This document shows positions 14,709 through 25,023 of a DNA stretch of 33,201 bases, piece after piece. Position 1 is the first letter of the stretch, and every line of letters starts with the position of its first letter. This DNA comes from DAIDKA01 sp049792815. GTDB lineage: Bacteria; Pseudomonadota; Gammaproteobacteria; Steroidobacterales; Steroidobacteraceae. The stretch covers positions 1 to 33,201 of the forward strand of contig JBARBG010000120.1 of NCBI GenBank assembly GCA_049792815.1, given 5' to 3'. Below the pieces are notes generated by a model. It saw nothing but the letters and a program-made list of their open reading frames with translations, did not search any database and was not told the origin of the DNA. A program made the translations under genes and the position numbers.

Positions 14709-15551
14709 TCAATGTCGTGCCGTTGATTGCGATGGCGGCCCGCTGCAACTGCGGGCCGCCGCTGCGTCGAGCTGTAGCAGCCGGGCCTGCAGGCGCGGTC
14801 CGACATACAGCTTCGGATTGGAATGGATGTCACCTTCATCAGTCTCGCGCTGGCGGATGATGCGCGCCGTGTCGGTATACGCCTGATTCAGTGAACAGGC
14901 GCGCGGCAACGCGTCCTTGAGCAGTGCCTCGCCGAAATACGTCAGATCACGCGTGTCGTCACAGCCGAACGAGCTGTGATATGAGTCGGCCGCCGTCATG
15001 ATCAGTGTCGAATCGTCTCGCAGGACCGGAATGAAGATGCCGGAGTAACAGGCCGATACGATGATGACACGCCAGCGAATGTGGGACTCGTTCAGGATCT
15101 TGCGCACATCCTGTGGCGAGAGGGCATCTTCGGGCATCTTGCCGTTGGTGATGGCGATGCCGTCCTCGTCGTTGCCGTGGGAGGTGAGCATCAGCACCAG
15201 AGTGTCCCGGTCCGGGTGCATCCGCCGACCGATGGCGTTCACGGCGGTGCGCAGGTTATCGAAGGTCGCCAGCGGGTAGGTGCGCCGGTCGTGGATGTCA
15301 TTGACCAGCAGCAGTGAGCGGTTGCCGGTGGCGTAGCGCGCGCCAAAGACCTGCTGTGCCAGTTCGGCCTCCTTGCGGAATACCATCTGCTCACCAAAGC
15401 CAGCGAAGCCCACGAAGTAGACATCCCCGGCGGCCGCATTGCCGCGGTCCATCCGGGCTACAGCACCCATCAGGGTCTGGCGTTGGGACGGTGCCGCAAG
15501 GCTTGCACCGGCCAGGCACAGGAGCAGGCAGCCAATGGTGACTCGTCCCAT
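14709..15551 (-). CDS. C13 family (legumain-type, caspase-fold) cysteine peptidase
   Basis: A 280-residue predicted exported peptidase of clan CD. A signal peptide covers residues 1-20 (GCLLLCLAGASLAA). The core shows the family pattern: DVYFVGFAGFGEQMVFRKEA, then the catalytic His125 in MLTSHGNDEDG and the catalytic Cys168 in VIIVSACYSGIF, followed by LTYFGEALLKDALP. Both catalytic residues are present, so it should be active. Legumains cleave after Asn or Asp; the preference here is unknown. The ATG at 15551 gives the signal peptide; the frame is open far upstream, but there it only shadows atpC. It sits between atpC and glmU, 26 bases after atpC and eight before glmU, so it is likely co-transcribed with the ATP synthase. 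Confidence 0.88.
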   Translation of the reverse strand: MGRVTIGCLLLCLAGASLAAPSQRQTLMGAVARMDRGNAAAGDVYFVGFAGFGEQMVFRKEAELAQQVFGARYATGNRSLLLVNDIHDRRTYPLATFDNLRTAVNAIGRRMHPDRDTLVLMLTSHGNDEDGIAITNGKMPEDALSPQDVRKILNESHIRWRVIIVSACYSGIFIPVLRDDSTLIMTAADSYHSSFGCDDTRDLTYFGEALLKDALPRACSLNQAYTDTARIIRQRETDEGDIHSNPKLYVGPRLQARLLQLDAAAARSCSGPPSQSTARH

Positions 15552-15577
15552 GGCGGTGAGCTTACCGCGACCGCAGC

Positions 15578-16002
15578 CTAGCCGCGGATCTTGCGCAGGC
15601 GTTCGATGATTTTCAGCTGCGCGGCGACGCGGACCAGTTCGGCCAGCGCCTCGGCCTGATCGATCGCCCCGGCGCGATCCTTCAAGGCCTCCTCGGCGCG
15701 CTGCTTCGCAGCCAATGCCGCGGACTCGTCGAGATCCTTGGCGCGCAGGGCGGTATCGGCCAGGACGGTCACCACGCTGGGCTGGATTTCCAGCGCACCG
15801 CCGCCGACGTAGAACACCTGCTCTGCGCCATCGGGAGTCTGCACCCGTACTTCGCCGGCCCTGAGCAGGGTCAGGAGCGGTGCGTGCCGCGGGGTGATGC
15901 CGAGGTCCCCCTGGCTGCCCGGAGCTATCACCATGGTCGCTTCGCCGGAGAAGATCTCCCCCTCCGCGCTGACGATCTCGACCTTGATTGTGTGGGTGGC
16001 CA

Positions 16003-16003
<1 letters not shown>
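15578..16003 (-). CDS. atpC: F1Fo-ATP synthase subunit epsilon
   Basis: A 141-residue subunit of the F1 central stalk that couples rotation to catalysis and can inhibit ATP hydrolysis. The N-terminal beta-sandwich starts VEIVSAEGEIFSGEA and contains the conserved PGSQGDLGITPRHAPLLT and VFYVGGGALEIQPSVVTVLADTA segments. The C-terminal two-helix domain (about 88-141) is full length, so the inhibitory element is probably retained. The ATG overlaps the atpD stop (TAATG). Last of the nine atp genes. Confidence 0.96.
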
Positions 16004-17433
<1,430 letters not shown>

Positions 17434-17442
17434 GCTTTGTCC

Positions 17443-18303
17443 TTAAACGGCCGCGGCGCCGCCGACGATCTCCGAAAGTTCCTTGGTGATCGCAGCCTGG
17501 CGGGCCTTGTTGTAAACGAGTTGCAGGTCCTGGATGATCTTGCCGGCGTTATCGGTGGCGGCCTTCATGGCGACCATGCGGGCGGCCATCTCCGAGGCGA
17601 CGTTTTCCACGACTCCCTGGTACACCTGCGACTCGATGTAGCGCATCAGCAGTCCTTCGAGGATTGCGGCCGCGTCGGGTTCGTAGAGGTAGTCCCAGTG
17701 CTCCGGAAGTCCCTGGTTATCGACCGCCGTGACCGGCAGCAGCTGCGTGACGCTTGGCTGCTGCGTCATCGTGTTCACGAATTTCGCATTGGCGAGGTAC
17801 AGGCGGTCGATCTTGCCTTCGCGGTAGGCATCGAGCATGACCTTGATGGTGCCGATCAGATCCTTGATATGCGGACGATCGCCAAGGCCCGAGACGCTGC
17901 CGAGTATGGGCGTGGCCAAGCGGCGGAAGAAGGCGATGCCCTTGGTGCCCACGATGGCCAGGCTTACCTGTGCGCCCTTGTTCTGCCACTCGCGCATCTG
18001 CAGCAGCACCTGCTTGAACAGGTTCGCGTTGAGTCCGCCGGCGAGTCCGCGATCGGTCGAGATGAGGATGAACCCCACCGACTTCGGCTCGCGCTCCATC
18101 AGAAACGGGTGGCGGAAATCCGGATTGGCCTCGTTCAGATGGCCAATCACGGTACGCATTTTTTCCGCATACGGGCGCGCCAGCTTCATGCGGTCCTGCG
18201 CGCGACGCATCTTGCTGGTGGCCACCATCTGCATGGCCTTGGTGATCTTTTGAGTGCTCTTGACACTCGCGATCTTGGTACGGATTTCCTTGGTGCCGGG
18301 CAT
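17443..18303 (-). CDS. atpG: F1Fo-ATP synthase subunit gamma
   Basis: A 286-residue rotor shaft of F1. The N-terminal coiled-coil helix starts KEIRTKIASVKSTQKITKAM and continues QMVATSKMRRAQDRM, both near-invariant. The Rossmann-like middle has ISTDRGLAGGLNANLF. The C-terminal helix contains EMAARMVAMKAATDNAGKII and ends LVYNKARQAAITKELSEIV, matching the family. Length is normal. It is 13 bases after atpA in the operon. Confidence 0.97.
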   Translation of the reverse strand: MPGTKEIRTKIASVKSTQKITKAMQMVATSKMRRAQDRMKLARPYAEKMRTVIGHLNEANPDFRHPFLMEREPKSVGFILISTDRGLAGGLNANLFKQVLLQMREWQNKGAQVSLAIVGTKGIAFFRRLATPILGSVSGLGDRPHIKDLIGTIKVMLDAYREGKIDRLYLANAKFVNTMTQQPSVTQLLPVTAVDNQGLPEHWDYLYEPDAAAILEGLLMRYIESQVYQGVVENVASEMAARMVAMKAATDNAGKIIQDLQLVYNKARQAAITKELSEIVGGAAAV

Positions 18304-18316
18304 GCTCGAGTCTTCT

Positions 18317-19855
<1,539 letters not shown>

Positions 19856-19857
19856 GT

Positions 19858-20397
19858 TTAGGATTCCTTTAGTTCATTGGCGATGCGCTCCAGGCGCCCG
19901 CGTACCGAGCCATCGATGACCAGGTCACCGGAGCGCACCACGGCGCCGCCGAGAAGTTCTGGGTCGGTCGTGCAGTGCAGGCGCACCTCGCGCTTCAGAC
20001 GCCGGGACAGTGCCGCGGCCAGGGACTGCTGCTGTTTCTCAGCCAGCGCCACGGCCGAAGTCACGGTGACATCGGCGATGCCTTCGGCTTCGTCCTTGTA
20101 GCTGTCAAACAGCGCCGCGATTTCCGGCAGACAATCCAGGCGCTGCGCCTCGGCCAGTGCCTGCACAAAGTTGCGGCCGTGCGCGCCGAGGCCCGCGCCG
20201 GCGATGTCCAGGACCAGCTGTGACAGCTGCGCCGTGGTCACGTGCGGGTCACCGAGCAGGGAATGCACCCGCGGATCGCCCACCACGGCCGCGGCCGTAT
20301 GCAGCGCGCCGGACCAGGCGTCCAACATGCTGTCGCCACGCGCCTCGGCGAAAGCCGCTTTGGCGTAGGGGCGGGCGATGGTCGTCTTGTCCGCCAT
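19858..20397 (-). CDS. atpH: F1Fo-ATP synthase subunit delta
   Basis: A 179-residue peripheral-stalk subunit that links F1 to the b subunits. The N-terminus TIARPYAKAAFAEA is the family signature and the C-terminus holds the conserved DPELLGGAVVRSGDLVIDGSVRGRLERI. Helical N-terminal domain of about 105 residues, then the smaller C-terminal domain. It is three bases after atpF and two before atpA. Confidence 0.95.
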   Translation of the reverse strand: MADKTTIARPYAKAAFAEARGDSMLDAWSGALHTAAAVVGDPRVHSLLGDPHVTTAQLSQLVLDIAGAGLGAHGRNFVQALAEAQRLDCLPEIAALFDSYKDEAEGIADVTVTSAVALAEKQQQSLAAALSRRLKREVRLHCTTDPELLGGAVVRSGDLVIDGSVRGRLERIANELKES

Positions 20398-20400
20398 GCT

Positions 20401-20871
20401 CTAGATCTGCGTAGCGAGCTTGTTGAGCAGCTCGGCATGCGTCTTGGCGTCGATTTCGCGTTCCAGCACCTTGGAGGCGGCGCTGATGGCGAGCGCGGCC
20501 ACATCCTTGCGCAGCGATTCGCGCGCGCGGGTGGCTTCCAGCTCGATCTGCGACTGGGCCGAGGCCGCTATGCGTGTGGCTTCGTCGTTCGCCTGGCCCT
20601 TGGCCTGCTCGACCAGTTCATGGGCGCGCTTCTGTGCCTGATCGATGATGTGCGTCGCGCGCTCGCGGGCCTCGCGGATGACCTCATCGGACTTGACCTG
20701 CGCCTGCGCCAGGGACTGCTGTCCCTGATCGGCGGCTTCCAGCCCCAGAGCGATCTTGCGCGACCGCTCGTCCATGGCGCCCAGTATCATCGGCCACACG
20801 AAGCGCATCACGAACCATATGAGGATCGCAAAGACGAGCATCTGAATGATGAGCGTCAGGTTGAAATTCAC
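20401..20871 (-). CDS. atpF: F1Fo-ATP synthase subunit b
   Basis: A 156-residue peripheral-stalk subunit. One N-terminal membrane helix (about 4-26, ending FVWPMILGAMDERSRKI, close to the family text) is followed by a long, charged coiled coil rich in Ala, Glu, Arg and Gln (about 40-125) and a C-terminal segment that contacts delta. Only one b gene is present, so the stalk should be a homodimer. It begins 24 bases after atpE. Confidence 0.95.
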   Translation of the reverse strand: MNFNLTLIIQMLVFAILIWFVMRFVWPMILGAMDERSRKIALGLEAADQGQQSLAQAQVKSDEVIREARERATHIIDQAQKRAHELVEQAKGQANDEATRIAASAQSQIELEATRARESLRKDVAALAISAASKVLEREIDAKTHAELLNKLATQI

Positions 20872-20895
20872 CCTCGTCTCCTGATATCGCTGCTC

Positions 20896-21183
20896 TTAGT
20901 GCGCCGCCGCGGCGGCTGCCTTCTGCAGGGCATCCACAAACGGGTTGGCGAACGTGAAGTACAGCGCGAAGCCGATGCCGATGAACGCCACGGCGTCCAG
21001 AAACGCGGCCACCAGGAACATTCTCACCAGCAGCGCCGGTGCCAGCTCGGGCTGGCGGGCCATGCCTTCCAGGAAGCGGCCACCCAGGATGCCGAAGCCG
21101 ATCGCCGTGCCGAGGGCGCCCAGGCCGAAGATGATGCCGACTGCCAGCACCGTCATGGCCTCAATGTGTGCAATGTTTTCCAT
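20896..21183 (-). CDS. atpE: F1Fo-ATP synthase subunit c
   Basis: A 95-residue hairpin of two membrane helices that forms the rotor ring. Helix 1 has the Gly/Ala packing pattern GLGALGTAIGFGILGG; the loop is ARQPEL; helix 2 carries the proton-binding Asp63 in FLDAVAFIGIGFALYF. There is no extra Glu or Gln near helix 1 of the kind linked to Na+ binding, so a proton-driven enzyme is expected. It has a C-terminal extension of about 13 residues (DALQKAAAAAAH) beyond the E. coli length. Confidence 0.96.
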   Translation of the reverse strand: MENIAHIEAMTVLAVGIIFGLGALGTAIGFGILGGRFLEGMARQPELAPALLVRMFLVAAFLDAVAFIGIGFALYFTFANPFVDALQKAAAAAAH

Positions 21184-21206
21184 TCAACTCTCCAGATAGA
21201 AACGGA

Positions 21207-22091
21207 CTAATGATGCTCGGACGCCTGCGACAGGTAGACGATGGTGAGCATCATGAAAATGAAGGCCTGCAGCAGGATCACCAGGATGTGATAGATCGAC
21301 CAGGCCACGCCCAGAACGATGGAGCCCAGGATAAAGCCCCAGCCTGACAGCGAGTACAGCGCCGTGTACCCGGCCGAGAGCGTCAGCAGCGCGATCAGCA
21401 CGAACACCATCTCGCCCGCATACATGTTGCCGTAGAGACGCAGCGACAGCGACACCGGTCGGGCGAGGAACGAGGGCAGTTCGAGTATCAGATTGAACGG
21501 AATGCACAGGATGCGCACCACGATGTTCGCGTTCTTGCCGCTGGTGGGGAACGGGTGCATGGCCAGTTCGCCCAGGAAACCGCCGAGGCCCTTCATTTTC
21601 ACGCTGTAGAACAGGATGAGGATGAATACCGTGAGTGACATGGCAAAAGTCATGTTGAGATCGGTGCTGGGCACGATGCGCAGGTGGCCCAGCCCCAGCA
21701 GTGGGGCCGCCTTGGGCAGCAGGTCCACCGGCAGATCGTCCATGGCGTTGAACAGGAACACCCAGCAGAAGATGGTCAGCGCCAGCGGCGCGATCAGCTT
21801 GCTGTCGCCCTGGTAGACGCCCTTGACCTGCGCGTCGACCGTTTCGACGACGAACTCGATGAAGTTCTGCAGTTTGCCGGGCACGCCGGTGGTGGCCTTG
21901 CGCGCCACCGCATAGAAGGTCCCGCCAAACACCACGGCCAGCAGCACCGAAAAGAACACGGTGTCGAGGTTCACCACCGAAAAATCGAACAGACCATGCG
22001 CGGAATGGTTGGTGAGAAAGGTCAGATGATGGGCGATGTACTCCGTCGAACTCGGAGTCTGTTCTGCCAGTTGTGGAACGAAATTGCTCAT
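21207..22091 (-). CDS. atpB: F1Fo-ATP synthase subunit a
   Basis: A 294-residue membrane stator with the proton half-channels. The essential Arg lies in SLSLRLYGNMYAGEMVF, and the final helices contain the conserved HILVILLQAFIFMMLTIVYL followed by the SQASEHH ending. It is longer than the E. coli subunit, mostly in the loop with DDLPVDLLPKAAPLLGLGHL, which is common in Gammaproteobacteria. It begins nine bases after the atpI stop and ends 23 bases before atpE. Confidence 0.96.
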   Translation of the reverse strand: MSNFVPQLAEQTPSSTEYIAHHLTFLTNHSAHGLFDFSVVNLDTVFFSVLLAVVFGGTFYAVARKATTGVPGKLQNFIEFVVETVDAQVKGVYQGDSKLIAPLALTIFCWVFLFNAMDDLPVDLLPKAAPLLGLGHLRIVPSTDLNMTFAMSLTVFILILFYSVKMKGLGGFLGELAMHPFPTSGKNANIVVRILCIPFNLILELPSFLARPVSLSLRLYGNMYAGEMVFVLIALLTLSAGYTALYSLSGWGFILGSIVLGVAWSIYHILVILLQAFIFMMLTIVYLSQASEHH

Positions 22092-22100
22092 CTCACCATC

Positions 22101-22508
22101 TCATGCGGCACGGGCTTCAGTCCGTCCGGACCACAGCGCACGCGCCAGTACCACCCAGTACACCAAAAACGTGGCCATATAGGCCGCAAGCATCGCCACC
22201 GGGTTCACTTTCATGAACACCAGCGCCAGCACCAACAGCACGATGACCACCGTGATCTTGGCAAACTCACCGACAAAGAACGCCAGCAGCATCCGCTCGG
22301 CGCTCGACCCGGACAACCGGCCGAATGCCAGCACTGCCATCGCGATGCTCGCCAGCGTGCTGGCGCCGCCGCCGACCACCGCCGACCATCCCGCACGGGG
22401 GCCCGCCACCACCAGACTCACTGCCGCCGCCAGCACCGTCACGACCAACTGTGCGCGCACGCACATGAACGCCAGCCGGCGCGCGCCGGGCAGGTCAAGG
22501 GTGATCAC
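22101..22508 (-). CDS. atpI: ATP synthase subunit I (AtpI)
   Basis: A 135-residue protein with four membrane helices, first in the operon and thought to help c-ring assembly or magnesium supply. The GGGASTLASIAMAVLAF region and EFAKITVVIVLLVLALVFMK resemble the gammaproteobacterial AtpI family. The start must be the GTG at 22508: an in-frame TGA lies eight codons upstream and there is no ATG between. No Shine-Dalgarno sequence is seen. A seven-codon open frame (ATG at 22525) ends in a TGA that overlaps this GTG, so reinitiation is possible. Confidence 0.88.
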   Translation of the reverse strand: MITLDLPGARRLAFMCVRAQLVVTVLAAAVSLVVAGPRAGWSAVVGGGASTLASIAMAVLAFGRLSGSSAERMLLAFFVGEFAKITVVIVLLVLALVFMKVNPVAMLAAYMATFLVYWVVLARALWSGRTEARAA

Positions 22509-22598
22509 CGGAATTTCAAGTGCATTTCAGGCGACACCGCTTCGACAGGATTTGTTTGTCCGACAGCCACTTACGTGGGCGGACCATGACGGCGGCGA

Positions 22599-22604
22599 AT
22601 TATA
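22599..22604 (-). promoter_or_regulatory. -10 box of the atp operon
   Basis: On the minus strand a perfect TATAAT stands in the 145-base gap between parB and atpI. The expected transcription start near 22592 gives a leader of about 84 bases. The -35 region is weak; the nearest plausible hexamers do not have standard spacing. No factor-independent terminator for parB is visible in the gap, so readthrough from the upstream genes is possible. Confidence 0.55.
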
Positions 22605-22653
22605 GATATGCCGGCAGGAAAACGCTACAAATTGGGGCGCGACTGCGACCGAT

Positions 22654-23571
22654 TTAACGGATGTGGGCGAGAATGCCGTCCAGCTCATCCAATGTGTTGT
22701 AGCTGACCACCAGTTTGCCCTTGCCCGAGCGGCCGTGTTGGATGGCCACGCGGGCGCCGAGCTTCTCGGACAGATCCTGTTCCAGGCGCTTTACGTCAGG
22801 ATCCGCGGCCGGGACGACGTCGGCACTGGCCTTGCCGGTTCCCGACTGGGACATGCGCCGGACGATGGCCTCGGTCTCGCGTACCGACAGCCCCTTTTTC
22901 GCAACCAGCGCGGCCACCTCGACCTGCTGGCGGCGGGTGGTCAGGCCCAGCAGGGCACGGGCATGACCCATCTCCAGAGCCCTGGCTTCCAGCTGCTCGC
23001 AGACCTCGGGCGCCAGGTCTAGCAGCCGCAGCAGGTTGCTGACGGCGGCGCGGGAGCGCCCGACGGCCTCGGCGCACCGCTGGTGGGTCATGCTGAATTC
23101 GCTGATCAGGCGCTCCAGCGCCCGCGCCTCCTCCAGCGGATTCAAGTCCTCGCGCTGGATGTTCTCGATGAGCGAGACGGAAATGGCGGTCTCATCGGGT
23201 ACGTCGCGCACGATGGCCGGAATGTCGGCAAGCCCGGCGAGCTGCGCGGCGCGCCAGCGCCGTTCACCGGCGATTATCTCGTAACGCTGGCCACCGGAGG
23301 GGGTCGTGGCCTCGATGGGACGCACGACGATGGGTTGAACCACGCCCTGGGAGCGGATCGAGGCCGCCAGCTCATCGAGGCTTTCAGGGTCCATGTGGGA
23401 GCGTGGCTGGTAACGGCCACGCTGCAGAATGTCCAGAGGCAGGCGGGTCAGACGGTCGCCGAGGGCGGTGTTCGCCGGTGGCGCCGGCATGGCCGCGGCA
23501 AGATTTTGGGTATCAGGGCCGCCCATCAGGGCATTGAGGCTACGGCCGAGGCTGGGCTTCTTAGTAGTCAT
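22654..23571 (-). CDS. parB: Chromosome partitioning protein ParB (CTPase, parS-binding)
   Basis: A 305-residue ParB/Spo0J protein that binds parS sites and slides as a clamp. After a flexible N-terminus (KKPSLGRSLNALMGG, the ParA-interacting type) comes the ParB N domain with the CTP-binding boxes, including SGGQRYEIIAGERRWRAAQ. A central helix-turn-helix region follows (MTHQRCAEAVGRSRAAVSNL), then a C-terminal dimerisation domain from about 260. It is intact. The start is six bases after the parA stop. No parS site was recognised in the window. Confidence 0.96.
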   Translation of the reverse strand: MTTKKPSLGRSLNALMGGPDTQNLAAAMPAPPANTALGDRLTRLPLDILQRGRYQPRSHMDPESLDELAASIRSQGVVQPIVVRPIEATTPSGGQRYEIIAGERRWRAAQLAGLADIPAIVRDVPDETAISVSLIENIQREDLNPLEEARALERLISEFSMTHQRCAEAVGRSRAAVSNLLRLLDLAPEVCEQLEARALEMGHARALLGLTTRRQQVEVAALVAKKGLSVRETEAIVRRMSQSGTGKASADVVPAADPDVKRLEQDLSEKLGARVAIQHGRSGKGKLVVSYNTLDELDGILAHIR

Positions 23572-23577
23572 GCCCGC

Positions 23578-24390
23578 CTACTGCAGACCCTGAGGGCCAG
23601 GGGCGGTAGGTGGCGTCGGCGGCTCGTCATCGCGCCGTATCATTTCCCCGGCGAGGGCCAGGTAGGCGAGCGCGCCGCGCGACTCCTTGTCATGCAGCAG
23701 CGCCGGCTTGCCGAACGAGGGCGCCTCGGCGAGGCGCACATTGCGCGGAATGATGGTGCGGAACACCTTGTCGGGAAAATGCATGATGAGCTGCGCACCG
23801 ACCTCGTTGGACAGGTTGTTGCGCGGGTCGAACATGGTGCGCAGCAACCCCTCGATCTCCAGCGCAGGATTCACGGCCGCGCGAATCTGTTCCACCGTCG
23901 CCAGCAGCCCGGTGAGCCCCTCCAGGGCGTAGTACTCGCATTGCATGGGGATGAGCACGCTGTCGGCCGCGACCAGGGCGTTGACGGTGAGCAGATTCAG
24001 CGCCGGCGGACAGTCGATGAGGATGACGTCAAACTCTTCGCGGATCGGTTTCAGGGCCGCGCGCAGCTTCATTTCCCGGCCCGCGATCAGCGACAGCAGC
24101 CGCACTTCCGCCACCGTCAGATCCTGATTGGTGGGCAGCAGTGTAAAGCCTGCCGGCTCGATGGGGACCAGCGCGGAGCGGATGTCCGCTTCACCCATCA
24201 GGACTTCACAGGTGCCCTGCGTCAACTGCGATTTGTCGACGCCGCAACCCATGGTGGCATTGCCCTGCGGATCGATGTCGATCAGCAGCACCCGGCGCCG
24301 CGTTGCCGCCAGTGAAGCCGCGAGATTAACCGCGGTCGTGGTCTTGCCGACCCCGCCTTTCTGATTGGCAATGGCGATGACTCGCTTCAT
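23578..24390 (-). CDS. parA: Chromosome partitioning ATPase ParA (Soj)
   Basis: A 270-residue ATPase that binds DNA non-specifically when dimeric and drives segregation of ParB-parS. The deviant Walker A is KGGVGKTTTAVNLA near the N-terminus, followed by LIDIDPQGNATMGCG and the Walker B region ILIDCPPALNLLTVNAL. It lacks an N-terminal DNA-binding domain, so it belongs to the small chromosomal type. A Pro-rich tail of about 20 residues ends the chain (DDEPPTPPTAPGPQGLQ). It is nine bases downstream of rsmG. Confidence 0.96.
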   Translation of the reverse strand: MKRVIAIANQKGGVGKTTTAVNLAASLAATRRRVLLIDIDPQGNATMGCGVDKSQLTQGTCEVLMGEADIRSALVPIEPAGFTLLPTNQDLTVAEVRLLSLIAGREMKLRAALKPIREEFDVILIDCPPALNLLTVNALVAADSVLIPMQCEYYALEGLTGLLATVEQIRAAVNPALEIEGLLRTMFDPRNNLSNEVGAQLIMHFPDKVFRTIIPRNVRLAEAPSFGKPALLHDKESRGALAYLALAGEMIRRDDEPPTPPTAPGPQGLQ

Positions 24391-24399
24391 ACCGTAAGT

Positions 24400-25023
24400 C
24401 TACAAGGTGGCGATGATGAGATGGCGTTCCTCGTTCAATCCGGGCACCTGCAGCGGCACCGGCGGTTCAATCCGCCAGGGCGCCGCAACGGCCGCAATTT
24501 CCTCCTCGGGGACCCTGCCCTTCATGGCCAGCACCCGGGTCCCCGGGCCGCACAGGGGCCCGACCCAGGCCAGCAACTGCGGCAGGGCCGCGCAGGCCCG
24601 CGCCACGACCGTATCGAAAGCCTGCGCCGGCCGCAGTTCCTCCATTCGTGCATGCAGCGCCTCGACGTTCTTGAGCCCCAGGGTCCGAGCCGCGTGGGCC
24701 ACGAAGCGCTGCTTCTTGCCGTTCGAATCGATCAGCACACAGCGCCGGCGCGGGGCGATCAGTGCCAGCGGCAGGCCTGGAAAGCCGGCGCCCGTGCCCA
24801 CATCCGCCAGGGTGCTGCCCTGCACAAAGGGCGCCACGGACAGGCTGTCCAGCAGATGATGCGTGAGCATCTGTTCACGCTCGGTGATGGCGGTGAGGTT
24901 GTAGGCGCCGTTCCAGCGGGTCAGCTCATCCAGCAGCCGCAGCAGGGACTGCGCCGTACCGTCGTCGAGATCGACCTGCAGCTGCCGGGCGCCGGCCACC
25001 AGCGCCGCATGCTCATCGCCCAT
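24400..25023 (-). CDS. rsmG: 16S rRNA (guanine527-N7)-methyltransferase
   Basis: A 207-residue SAM-dependent enzyme (formerly GidB) that methylates G527 of 16S rRNA; loss gives low-level streptomycin resistance in several bacteria. The SAM motif is LADVGTGAGFPGLPLAL, preceded by NLTAITEREQMLTHHLLDSL, which is strongly conserved. It ends in the LNEERHLIIA text usual for the family. The start ATG at 25023 lies inside the 3' end of prpD (11-base overlap); an upstream in-frame start at 25086 would add unrelated residues. The normal upstream partner mnmG is absent. Confidence 0.95.
   Translation of the reverse strand: MGDEHAALVAGARQLQVDLDDGTAQSLLRLLDELTRWNGAYNLTAITEREQMLTHHLLDSLSVAPFVQGSTLADVGTGAGFPGLPLALIAPRRRCVLIDSNGKKQRFVAHAARTLGLKNVEALHARMEELRPAQAFDTVVARACAALPQLLAWVGPLCGPGTRVLAMKGRVPEEEIAAVAAPWRIEPPVPLQVPGLNEERHLIIATL

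Noticed and set aside
13246..14886. Long plus-strand open frame opposite glmU
   Set aside because: It is the complement of GlmU, whose two domains and hexapeptide repeats are unmistakable; the plus-strand translation is His/Arg/Gly-rich with no recognisable motif.
20242..21210. Plus-strand open frame across atpF and atpE
   Set aside because: It lies opposite clear ATP synthase subunits b and c, and its translation is rich in Arg, His and Gln without any domain.
22509..24399. parS site expected near parAB
   Set aside because: I looked for the GTTTCACGTGAAAC core and found no match around parA and parB or elsewhere in the window. CACGTG cores seen in coding regions lack the flanking arms.
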